Shown piece by piece: positions 13,301 to 18,800 of a stretch of DNA of 64,000 bases. Made by a program: the position numbers and the translations under genes. The notes under the pieces are model-generated. The model was not told the DNA's origin and made no database searches. It saw only the letters and a list, made by a program, of their open reading frames with translations. Numbering within the stretch: position 1 is the first letter of the stretch; each line of letters begins with the position of its first letter. The stretch comes from Limosilactobacillus balticus (GTDB taxonomy: Bacteria; Bacillota; Bacilli; Lactobacillales; Lactobacillaceae), in NCBI RefSeq assembly GCF_014145615.1, contig NZ_JACIVH010000042.1:1-64000 (forward strand). Reading direction: 5' to 3'.

Positions 13301-14116
13301 GTTAATGGTATGGTTTTGCCCATCAATAATTAATCCACCAGAAATGTTAGAACCGTTTAAGTTCATTTTTCCGCTGTTAACAACAGGATTAGGACGCGAA
13401 AGGCCATTAACATTAGTGCCCTTGTTAGCAACGGTAATATCACCAGTTAAGTTAATGGTACCAACGCTAGAATCGTTCATAGCGTTAACAAAGCCTTGCC
13501 AATCTGATACATCTTGAGTTTGTGTACCCCGCAAAGTCTTTTGAGTTTCTTGCGTATTAGCTGCAGGAGCTGCTGCAGATGTCGTTTGAGCAAAAGAAGC
13601 ATTTAATAATGAAGCTTGGTTTTGTTCGTTAACATTGTCCGCATTAGCTTTAACATTAAAACTAGTCGTCTGCTGATCATTTGCCGAACTTACTGAAGCA
13701 GCAGAAGATGAAGCTGGCGTTGTTACTGAAGCGTCACCAATCTTTGCGGCTGCAGCCTTAGTAGCTTGATCAATTGCATCAGAAACAGCATTTTCATACT
13801 TTTGTGCCGCTGTTTCTGAAGCAGGTGTAGCAGAAGCAGCTTGATTATCGCTTGATTGAGTACCCTGTGAGTTTGGGGTAGTCAATGTTGCTTGACTGTT
13901 AGTCTGATTAGAAGCACTATTCTGCGCTTCTGCTACTGGCTGACTACCAGCTTCACTATTTGCTTCTGCAGTTGTATCAGCAGAAGCATTCATTCCCATA
14001 AATGTAAAACCAATAAGAACTGAAGCAACTCCGACAGTGAGCTTCTTAATAGCAAAACGTTGCTTTTTCGGCTCTTGTTTCCGGAGTTGTTCTTTTCGAT
14101 TATTCTTCGATAACAT
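4340..14116 (-). CDS. Giant LPXTG-anchored adhesin (3258 aa) with Rib-like and Muc_B2/MucBP-like repeats
   Basis: A cell-wall-anchored surface protein. It has a YSIRK-like signal (FAIKKLTVGVASVLIG, residues ~21-36), a low-complexity Ala/Ser/Thr/Gln region (~48-200), and an Asn-rich beta-helix-like region (~200-770). Next comes a Rib-like unit (~905-1003) and a ~195-residue domain of unknown family shared with the neighbouring adhesin (~1004-1200). Two more Rib-like units follow (~1205-1358). Five Muc_B2-like units (VTRTI...QTV.FTR...TG.ITWNAWH) lie at roughly 1625-2040 and 2220-2450, with one MucBP-like unit (INYVDGNGTVIG, ~1740-1810). Rib-like repeats end the stalk (~2059-2140 and ~2450-3160). 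The sortase motif LPQTG is at 3220-3224, followed by a hydrophobic segment and KKRK. An SD of GGAGGGG precedes the ATG. Mucus or host binding is inferred from Muc_B2/MucBP families; no ligand is evident. Confidence 0.93.
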   Translation of the reverse strand: MLSKNNRKEQLRKQEPKKQRFAIKKLTVGVASVLIGFTFMGMNASADTTAEANSEAGSQPVAEAQNSASNQTNSQATLTTPNSQGTQSSDNQAASATPASETAAQKYENAVSDAIDQATKAAAAKIGDASVTTPASSSAASVSSANDQQTTSFNVKANADNVNEQNQASLLNASFAQTTSAAAPAANTQETQKTLRGTQTQDVSDWQGFVNAMNDSSVGTINLTGDITVANKGTNVNGLSRPNPVVNSGKMNLNGSNISGGLIIDGQNHTINFGTNYLSFDTNNQKDSTPWDITFKDVTINADGYDNSWSTYGGAFSPIYMGGDDISTDLLAKNKVTFENVTADVKNGAFYNTTMAKLTGDNPYTTVTFKGNNTITTEAVNVDGNQLYNYSSAISASHIIFADGTNTVFNVSSAKTNNDQNAGGNILRAKVEDDTDTAPAIDVQQGATVTLNGKSTDVKGMLVNSAITGTVQVDGNLNANMADGHSIAIWAGNLNIGKTGAVTINTKQSNDGSGSNGVTNYNGYHFAPISLGVGFAANVTNAASNLLDNAGKLTIIRTGNGKSTSPLISFGSGNGTGSIFTLNVQDGATLDLQDDATSSISGDFTNTPNIGEITMWGSGNGSANSSNTINITNPAYVNLQRTGSQTGTLLRLENQVNHVNIQSNGSNNPLPLAQWDEGNYNNPSYYWYINNLETQNNWGNNSISGFAGQGQTLGENKNGEIKFLHSNGTVTMGGSQAGLNQYQYTNGTITQGQPNPGVDYETPYLNRFLNNFNWWTPQRVSMGTNLETKVTPTDAEKYQPVVQTIDGNTNQTLSDLIAKDGIKGLLSSDGTVTTDLSSVKNVSWYDAATDATEWKTVMGDEAEPTNPTGDLKTTDKSAWAKVTYTDGSIDFANIPLNITEPMANLYTPSYKPVTVEQGQTATGDPSFTDQDGKDVTAPAGTTFTTGTATPDWATIDPSNGTVTVKPSTDVTPGAYNIPVTVTYPDKSTDETTVPVIVTKAGQTVTWGDKGAIITTVDTSGLNAHETTENSEVLSAGGVVTAEGYTLTDGKLSTTATPITIDPSTVSWTTTPDTNVDKATAAGKEITTSVNVDLTNNDAANNILGSKNGVVTTNPFTIDAKGAGANNVATPVNVALGSALTNEQFNQLVDNKIPTDEIATTTWATKPDEQGQGGVIKITFNDKDANGNPTYLNVDIPANSIEVTTDAETNTPQGQDVSTKVGEVPDAKKGIKNADTLPNGTTYTWQNTPDTTTPGKKPAVIVVTYPDGSKDEVPTNVVVNAKPEIKSITTTVGGDPVATEGIANLNNGGTTPVDGYPLAATWTIKPDTSKPGATTGTATVTYPDGTTETVTIPVAVNGQGDVTVIDNGHVFSLHANNVVTHKTSDKNIIGEPVIENFKLSYYQGGQNYSKPYIYTLNTDKTAYVLTQTGDNPAGVTVDAPQSINASDIKISWTADGTVLFNNALGAIKGNGQPSSLASDNNGGTKTIEYTNLTNDQFGYPKYSAVVDSSSVNWPIYGKGPVSTYPFPSVYIYGAEANGTIPSVNSDVTDLKVALGDASKLVNTNDLTADHNSEISSVNWQTLPSLAEANAKAPATVRINFTDGSYLDVPVAVNVIKVDQGVDNKTNHDIYRDITRTITVEGESAPFVQHVIYSRAKITDLSKPADQQVTYTNWVAAKNSEGQPVTNFPQYEVTKPGYTATATGATIETVDGQQYVPASGTITENSQNETVNVTYTANEHTLVINYVDGNGTVIGTYNVSGKTGEAVNVDVPGNVPTNWKLVPHQQVIGSYTFGSDDPQPVNYKVEHGTENVPVDKNNKDTYREVTQTIQEVPAGQTETNTVRSVTIPFQRTGVKDLVTGDITWNAWQGPEGTVDKNGVPTYTISAYTITPQKGYDTYVNGIKNTDNQIPAVDVTADSANITDTITYVKQNSTPVPYDPSSKDMNMSVTRTINYEVPAGHDAIAPVTQTVEYTRDVNGVAGYQDPVNGDITWNAWHVKGGDGQFPSTGVTQIAGYDSYVDGAKATEVPAAQVTEKDGVPQNGATVNVSYKKTTPSQTDADKYTPEGQTVNTTVGVVPEAEKGISNTSDLPADTKYTWTNPDQVAQDVKKAGTYPETITVTYPDNSTDTVTVNVNVTDNRTDADKYTPAGQDVHTTVGNVPDAGEGISNTGDLPEGTTYTWKTNPDVSKPGTVDGTVIVTYPDKSTDEVPVKVIVTESTTPVPYTPGKEGINDEMNRYVTRTIIVENPDGTKMPVTQTVHFTNEDKDGNSGYEDVATGKITYNTEWHVAGDLNATTGTWAKYDAPAVKGYTANPANVAAETVNANTPNQSVTIVYHKDGSTPIKWNGTNDNMYREVSRTIVANIPNADSESQTQTVKFTREDKDGNAGYQDPATGKITWNAWHVVDSDAATGTWARYNAPVVKGYTANPASVAAETVNPDTKSTTVEINYTTNSTDADKYTPEGQDVNTKAGVVPDPADGIKNKGDLPADTKYTWKDTPDVTTEGNKPATVVVTYPDGSKDEVPVTIHVTNPTTDADKYTADGGNITVDKGHVLTPTDAENAIVNHSDLPEGTTYTWKYAPNTNTVGNKNGIVTVTYPDGSVDEVPVMVHVTDDADKYAPEGQTITIKKGDPVPSAEQGIKNASELPSGTKYTWDVAPDPAKVGSQPVIITVNYPDGSQDQVTTTVIVTDTTTPSETDADKYNPQGQVVNVDRGAKLPDASEGIANKDTLPDGTKYTWKNAPDTSTTGDKPAVITVTYPDGSSEDVPTIVHVNPTDADKYTPQGQNITVDKGAKVPDAAAAITNKSELPAGTKYTWETTPDTNKVGVQPAVVVVTYPDGSQDNVPVIITVKNSEAPQPGTTTDAEKYNPEGGTIVAKLGEDLANDAPQGIVNKNILPTGTKYTWTNGTPSTSQAGLSMHYVTVTYPDDSSEVVPVYVNVTSDADKYSPELQTVTVKKGETPNPADGIKNKGDLPGDTKYTWKTPVDTTTPGDKPAVIVVTYPDGSKDEIPVTIHVTNPTTDADKYTPEPQPITTPEGKVPDPADGIKNKADLPDGTKYTWTNPDQVAQDVKKPGSHTETITVRYPDGSEDTVTVTVNVPAPEGQNITTDQGKLPNPADAIKNKDQMPDGTTYTWKQEPDVSTPGDHTGVVEVHFPDGTTYEVTVNVHVDAINPDNGGNTNFGNGSIDHQNGTEINNGSVIENVTGQTQNSATNSTSQQSAKTLPQTGNDSSKFSALAGLSLAAVASLFGFAGHDKKRKADK
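4625..6770 (-). repeat. Tandem array of about nine Rib-like repeat units (~230-260 nt each)
   Basis: Phased repeats in the adhesin stalk, each starting near DADKY and ending near VTYPDGS..VPV..HVT. Unit starts recur near plus-strand positions 5060, 5288, 5525, 5785, 6025, 6270, 6510 and 6745, with a terminal unit lacking DADKY at 4625-4850. Two further units occur at about 7480-7945. The units differ in sequence but stretches are near-identical, so unit number could vary between strains. Confidence 0.85.
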
Positions 14117-14171
14117 ACAATTACCCCTCCTAATAATAACCTATAACTTAATTTATTAGTTTACGCCATGA

Positions 14172-14201
14172 ATTATATGCGTTTTTTTTTTTAATCAGCA
14201 A
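14172..14201 (-). promoter_or_regulatory. Promoter of the giant adhesin gene
   Basis: On the minus strand TTGCTG (plus 14196-14201) and TATAAT (plus 14172-14177) are separated by 18 nt that include an A-rich run. The -10 lies about 55 nt upstream of the ATG. Consensus match by eye only. Confidence 0.55.
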
Positions 14202-14289
14202 GCCTCGCAGGTATTTATAGAACTATTGTGAGAGTAAGAAGGAGAAATTTCAAAAATATTCCATTGCATGAAAAACTAATCATGAAATA

Positions 14290-14329
14290 AACAAAAAAGC
14301 GTGACTAAGCATTTCGCTTAGCCACGCTT
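14290..14329 (-). terminator. Terminator of the FMN reductase/apbE operon
   Basis: Stem AAGCGTGACTAAGC / GCTTAGCCACGCTT with a 5-nt loop and one G-U pair. On the minus strand it is followed by TTTTTTGTTT, directly after the apbE stop codon. Confidence 0.9.
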
Positions 14330-14344
14330 AAATGAAATTAAATT

Positions 14345-15271
14345 TTATTCAAAACCAACATTTACCATTGATTCATCATTATGAATAAAGATAGCGCCAC
14401 GGTTGCCAGGACGCGCTTCCCAATCTGTGATTGGTTCGCCATTGAAGAAAAGCCGCTTCGCCTCGATTTCACCCATTACTGATTGATCAGTAAAAACAGT
14501 CACGCTGCTCAAATCAGTCTCTAACGGGTACCCAGTTCGAGGATCAAGTAAATGGTGATAACGACGACCATTTTTGATCAAAAATCGTTCATAAATTCCA
14601 GATGTAACTGCCGAACAAGCAGGCTCACGGACAGTTGCTAGGTTTTCACCACGGTGTAATTGCGGATCCTGCACACCAATGATCCACTGCCCATCATCCC
14701 GCCGTGGCGACTTACCAACAAATAAGAGGTTACCCCCTAAGTCGATAATTCCCGCGGGAACTCCAACTTCAATCCAAAGATCACGAATACGGTCAGCAAT
14801 ATAGCCCTTTGCAATCCCGCCAAGGTCTAATTCCATCCCCGGCTCTTCTAAATATACCGTCCGCGCATCTCGGTTTAGCAATACTTTATAAGGATCGATC
14901 AACTTTAACCGCTCCTTAATCTCGGCATCACTTGGCACGTGTGCTCCCGCAAAACCGATTTTCCATAGTTTTACTAACGGGCCAATTAAAGCGTTAAAGC
15001 CAAAGTTTTCACGACTATATTTCACTGCCAGCTCAATAAGGTCAAAAGTAGTTGGCGATACCATTTTCGGGGTTTTCCCTGCACCATGATTTACCGACAT
15101 CACTTCTGATTCATTACGGTTAACTGTTAATTGGTCCTCATAGCGGTCAATTAAGTCCATCGATTTCTTTAACAATGAAAAATATTCGTTACCAAAAATC
15201 GTTAAATTTATACGAGTTCCGAGAGCGTGATGAGTCATCACATGCCGTTGCGCCATCAATTCATTATTCAT
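14345..15271 (-). CDS. apbE: FAD:protein FMN transferase (ApbE family), cytoplasmic
   Basis: ApbE enzymes transfer FMN from FAD to a Ser/Thr in the motif D-x-x-(S/T)-G-A-(S/T) of target proteins. Family signatures are visible: the N-terminal GTRINLTIFG strand, DLGGIAKGYIADRI, IIDLGGNLLFVG, and AVTSGIYERF...YHHLLDPRTGYP. The length of 308 residues is usual for the family. There is no signal peptide or lipobox, so the enzyme should act in the cytoplasm. The start lies 2 nt after the stop of the upstream gene and has no good SD of its own, indicating translational coupling. That upstream gene encodes four perfect D-x-x-T-G-A-S motifs in its tail, which makes it the obvious substrate. An alternative start six codons in cannot be excluded. 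Confidence 0.93.
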   Translation of the reverse strand: MNNELMAQRHVMTHHALGTRINLTIFGNEYFSLLKKSMDLIDRYEDQLTVNRNESEVMSVNHGAGKTPKMVSPTTFDLIELAVKYSRENFGFNALIGPLVKLWKIGFAGAHVPSDAEIKERLKLIDPYKVLLNRDARTVYLEEPGMELDLGGIAKGYIADRIRDLWIEVGVPAGIIDLGGNLLFVGKSPRRDDGQWIIGVQDPQLHRGENLATVREPACSAVTSGIYERFLIKNGRRYHHLLDPRTGYPLETDLSSVTVFTDQSVMGEIEAKRLFFNGEPITDWEARPGNRGAIFIHNDESMVNVGFE

Positions 15272-15273
15272 AA

Positions 15274-16524
15274 TTAGTTCTCGGATGCACCTGTTGTAGC
15301 ATCTGCCTCATCATCATTTGCGTCTACGCTGCCCGCATCGGATGCGCCTGTTGTAGCGTCCGCATCAGTATCGTTATTTGCTGCTGGTGCTGGGGTTGCA
15401 ACCACTTCACTAGCATTGTCAGTGTTATCATCATCGCTTGATTCTGAAGCGCCAGTTGATGCGTCAACACTGTCAGCTTCTTCACTGTTGTCATTAGCAT
15501 CTTCATGCTTAGAAGCACCAGTGTTACCATCAGTACTCCATGCACCATTTTCGAAGAGGTTAAGAATGTATTCCACACTACCAGTAAATTCGATGGTTCC
15601 AAGGTAATGACCATTAACATCACGTAAAGCGTAGTATTGAATCAATGAACGGTGACCATTCATCCATAATGGACGGGTAACAACGTCTTTTTCACCATTT
15701 CGGAAACTGTTAATAATCTTCATAACAGCCGGAACAGCCAACGGTGGATGACATTCTTGAACAGTTTCCCCGAGAGAAGCTACATTCCGAACGTGTTCCC
15801 GATTTGGCTTGTCAGAGAACCATGCGAAATGGTCGGTACTGTCAATTAAATCAATTTCAAATGGGATTGTACTGAAGATTTGTTGAACTTCTTTTAATGT
15901 CAACCGACCAGTAGGGAAGTTAATGTAGGCTTCACTGATCGTTGGTTGTTTAATGGACATATCCAGTCCCTCCTTATTTACATTTTCAAAAATTTGAATG
16001 TATTCCACAAAATGGGTAAAGCAGTTTTCAAGGTTATCACGGGCTTCCGCATTAATTAACCGGCCATCTTTTGAGAAGGAATGGCTAGCATTACCAATCA
16101 AAACTTCATTTCCTGGCAACAAGTTAGCATCACAATCAGGAGAAACCAGAATCTGACGCATTTGAACTTGGGATCTTGCAGAAGCTTGCCGTCCATAAGA
16201 TACACCGACAACCATAACGGGCTTGTGCTTTAACACATCGGTCTTGTAGGAAAGCCATTCAACCGTACTCTTCAAGGCTGCCGGAATACCATGGTCATAT
16301 TCAGGAGTAGAGAAGATAACCCCATCAGCAGCTTTAACCTTTTGCTTTAACTTCCATACCTCTGTTTGTTCAGAAAGAGGGGTATCAACGCTAAATGCTG
16401 GCAATTGGCTTATTTCAGCGATCTCAATATCAGCCATTTGACGGAAGTGCTTTTTCATGTATTTAAGCAAAATCCGATTATATGAGAAATTGGCATTAGT
16501 TCCGACTAAAGCAAGGATTTTCAT
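15274..16524 (-). CDS. NAD(P)H:FMN reductase-DUF438/PAS fusion with a fourfold flavinylation-motif tail
   Basis: Three parts are visible in 416 residues. Residues 1-185 are a flavodoxin-like NADPH-dependent FMN reductase domain (LVGTNANFSYNR, STPEYDHGIPAALKSTVEW). Residues ~190-325 resemble the PAS domain of DUF438 proteins (FPTGRLTL, IDLIDSTDHFAWFS, VQECHPPLAVPAVMKI, YYALRDVNGHYLGTIEF). Residues 326-416 are an acidic, low-complexity Asp/Ala/Ser/Thr/Asn tail with four copies of D-x-x-T-G-A-S, beginning at D332, D354, D389 and D408. This matches the ApbE acceptor consensus, with Ser as the FMN-bearing residue. No export signal is present. The gene overlaps the preceding FMN reductase by one base and is followed by apbE. 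My inference is a cytosolic reductase that loads electrons onto a multi-FMN tail; the electron acceptor is unknown. Confidence 0.88.
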   Translation of the reverse strand: MKILALVGTNANFSYNRILLKYMKKHFRQMADIEIAEISQLPAFSVDTPLSEQTEVWKLKQKVKAADGVIFSTPEYDHGIPAALKSTVEWLSYKTDVLKHKPVMVVGVSYGRQASARSQVQMRQILVSPDCDANLLPGNEVLIGNASHSFSKDGRLINAEARDNLENCFTHFVEYIQIFENVNKEGLDMSIKQPTISEAYINFPTGRLTLKEVQQIFSTIPFEIDLIDSTDHFAWFSDKPNREHVRNVASLGETVQECHPPLAVPAVMKIINSFRNGEKDVVTRPLWMNGHRSLIQYYALRDVNGHYLGTIEFTGSVEYILNLFENGAWSTDGNTGASKHEDANDNSEEADSVDASTGASESSDDDNTDNASEVVATPAPAANNDTDADATTGASDAGSVDANDDEADATTGASEN

Positions 16525-17096
16525 TACTTGTTCGCCTCCTTCTTTTCAGCAACCATTTGATTGATTGCCTTAGCGTAGTGTTTGAATTCACGCATACATT
16601 TTTCTAAGAAATGAATAGTTGTTTCATTAGTAATGTTGCCATCATTATCAATGATATGAGCGGCATCGCTCATAAAGAACTCTTCATTTTGGAAAATATA
16701 AGCATTGACACCTGGTGAGATCAAAATATCTCGTAATTGAACTTGGGAACGGGATGCTCCTTGGGCATGGGTAGAAGCACCGATAATCATGACAGGCTTA
16801 TCTTCTAACGGATGAACTTCATAGGAAAGCCATTCAACTACACTCTTTAAAGCAGAGGTAACGGAGTGGTTATACTCTGGGCTAGCAATAATAACAGCGT
16901 CGGCGCTTGAAACACGACGATCAATATCAGCAACAACCTCAGGAATCTTTCCTTTATAATTTTCATTAAACATTGGCACTTGACGAATATCAATCACATC
17001 AATATCATCATCACTAAAATGACGGGCAATAAATTCTAATAACATCCGGTTGTATGAATGATTAGCATTTGATCCGGCAATTGCAGCAATTTTCAA
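16524..17096 (-). CDS. NAD(P)H-dependent FMN reductase
   Basis: A flavodoxin-fold FMN reductase of about 190 residues. It has AAIAGSNANHSYNR at the N terminus (phosphate-binding loop), IIASPEYNHSVTSALKSVVEW in the middle and GASRSQVQLRDIL later. I chose the TTG start at 17096 because AAAGGAAG lies 7 nt upstream and the conserved fold begins immediately. An in-frame ATG at 17135 would add 13 residues and has no SD. The protein is homologous to the reductase domain of the next gene but lacks the PAS domain and the TGAS tail. It is the first gene of the operon with the tailed reductase and apbE, and likely supplies reduced flavin or forms a heteromer with its neighbour (inference). Confidence 0.88.
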   Translation of the reverse strand: MKIAAIAGSNANHSYNRMLLEFIARHFSDDDIDVIDIRQVPMFNENYKGKIPEVVADIDRRVSSADAVIIASPEYNHSVTSALKSVVEWLSYEVHPLEDKPVMIIGASTHAQGASRSQVQLRDILISPGVNAYIFQNEEFFMSDAAHIIDNDGNITNETTIHFLEKCMREFKHYAKAINQMVAEKKEANK

Positions 17097-17351
17097 ACGT
17101 GTCACTTCCTTTAAGTTATTTATGCAACATTTCACATTGTTATTCTACTATATTTTACTCGTTCAAAAAACATATTATTAGTAATACGCACACTTAATTG
17201 ACTATTTCCATAACAATTGATTATAAGTTGGGCTAAGTTATCATTCTGAGAATTAATTACGCGATTCTTCACCCCCGACATATTTATCCAGTAGTATTTG
17301 GAGATGTGCTAAAATATTAAACACATTGAATTAATAGAACGGAGAAATAAT

Positions 17352-18755
17352 ATGACACAAACTAAACAACATGAACAAGATGTTGATGTATGGGTTGGGA
17401 AACGCTTCCCCCTCACAATTCGTCGCCTAGGCGTTAACGGGCACGGGATCGGCTACTATAAGCATAAGGTATGTTTTGTCCCTGGTGCCCTGCCAAATGA
17501 AGTCGTAGTCGCGGAAGTTACACGCGTTCTCCCACGCTATCTTGAAGCTAAAATTCACCGGATCCGGAAGAAGAGTCGGGATCGAGTAACGCCACGAGAT
17601 GAGTACGCTGATATCGCTGGTGGTTTCGAACTTGAAAACCTCGCTTACCAACAACAATTAAAGTTTAAACGGCAAGTAATCATCGATAGTCTCGAAAAAT
17701 TTCAACCATACGGCTACCGTAATTACGATGTTCGCCCAACTATTGCAGCCCCTGAAGAATACGGTTACCGTAACAAGGCCCAGTTCCAGGTGCGGATGGT
17801 TAATGGCAAAGTAGCGGCCGGTCTTTACCAGCCAAACAGTCATACCCTTGTTGATATGGAGACTTGTGCTGTTCAAATGCCCCGGACAATGGAGACGGTC
17901 CGAGCCGTTACGAAGATGATCGAAGACTTGCAGATTCCAGTTTATGATGAAAAGCACAATAGCGGTATCATCAAAACCTTAGCCGTTCGGGAATCATGGT
18001 CAACCGGGGAAGTCCAATTAACCTTCATTACTAATTCTGCTAAACTTCCGCACAAACGCGAACTGCTTGAACGCATTGAAAAAGAATTACCAGCAGTTGT
18101 TTCAGTTATGCAAAACGTTAACTCTGGTGATACACCTTTAGTTTGGGGTGAGAAAATGATCCACCTTGCTGGGAAAGATTCAATTCTGGAAAGCTTGATG
18201 GGACTTGATTTTAAACTCTCAGCCCGTTCATTCCTCCAGCTAAATCCTGAGCAAACAGAGGTACTATACGAAGAAGCTTCTAAAGCTCTTGAATTAGACA
18301 AAGACGATACCTTAATCGATGCATATGCTGGAATCGGGACAATCGGTCTTTCCCTTGCATCGCGGGTAAAAGCTGTTCGCGGAATGGAAATCATCCCCGA
18401 GGCAGTCGCTGACGCTAACGAAAATGCCAAGCTAAATAATATTACTAATGCTAAATATGAAGTTGGCAAAGCAGAAGAAGTTCTTCCTCGCTGGCAAAAA
18501 GAAGGACTCAACTTTGATGCCCTTGTTGTTGATCCTCCACGAACAGGGTTGGATGACCAATTAATCAAGCAAATCTTAAAAGTTAAGCCGCGAAAGTTTG
18601 CCTACGTCTCATGTGGTATGGCTTCTCTCGCTCGTAACTTACGGCGGTTAACTAGTGTCTATCACGTTGACTACATTCAACCAATTGACATGATGCCCCA
18701 AACGGCTCGTTGTGAAGCAGTTGTAAAATTATCCTTACGAAACGGAAATAAATAG
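17352..18755 (+). CDS. 23S rRNA (uracil-C5)-methyltransferase, RlmCD/RumA-like
   Basis: A SAM-dependent RNA m5U methyltransferase. The N terminus resembles a TRAM RNA-binding domain (residues ~15-70). The catalytic part carries DAYAGIGTIGLSLA (SAM site), VVDPPRTGL and YVSCGMASLARNL with the catalytic Cys, plus QLNPEQTEVLY. The Cys cluster that binds Fe-S in RumA is absent: the matching stretch reads YADIAGGFELENLAY with no Cys. The motif SCGM replaces the usual SCNP. The SD is CGGAGA upstream of ATG. The gene is divergent from the FMN reductase operon and followed by a terminator. Target uridines (U747 and/or U1939, E. coli numbering) cannot be told from sequence. Confidence 0.9.
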   Translation: MTQTKQHEQDVDVWVGKRFPLTIRRLGVNGHGIGYYKHKVCFVPGALPNEVVVAEVTRVLPRYLEAKIHRIRKKSRDRVTPRDEYADIAGGFELENLAYQQQLKFKRQVIIDSLEKFQPYGYRNYDVRPTIAAPEEYGYRNKAQFQVRMVNGKVAAGLYQPNSHTLVDMETCAVQMPRTMETVRAVTKMIEDLQIPVYDEKHNSGIIKTLAVRESWSTGEVQLTFITNSAKLPHKRELLERIEKELPAVVSVMQNVNSGDTPLVWGEKMIHLAGKDSILESLMGLDFKLSARSFLQLNPEQTEVLYEEASKALELDKDDTLIDAYAGIGTIGLSLASRVKAVRGMEIIPEAVADANENAKLNNITNAKYEVGKAEEVLPRWQKEGLNFDALVVDPPRTGLDDQLIKQILKVKPRKFAYVSCGMASLARNLRRLTSVYHVDYIQPIDMMPQTARCEAVVKLSLRNGNK

Positions 18756-18763
18756 TAGCTAGG

Positions 18764-18800
18764 TAGGCTGAAAGGAATTTTTCTTTCGGTCTATTTTTGT
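18764..18800 (+). terminator. Terminator after the rRNA methyltransferase gene
   Basis: Stem TAGGCTGAAAG (18764-18774) with CTTTCGGTCTA (18783-18793), two G-U pairs, followed by TTTTTGTTTT. The 3' arm contains the stop codon of the convergent flavoprotein gene. Confidence 0.85.

Noticed and set aside
4340-14116. Many short frames on the opposite strand and in other frames of the adhesin genes
   Set aside because: Periodic by-products of the repeat sequence; they repeat with the Rib units and have no start signals.
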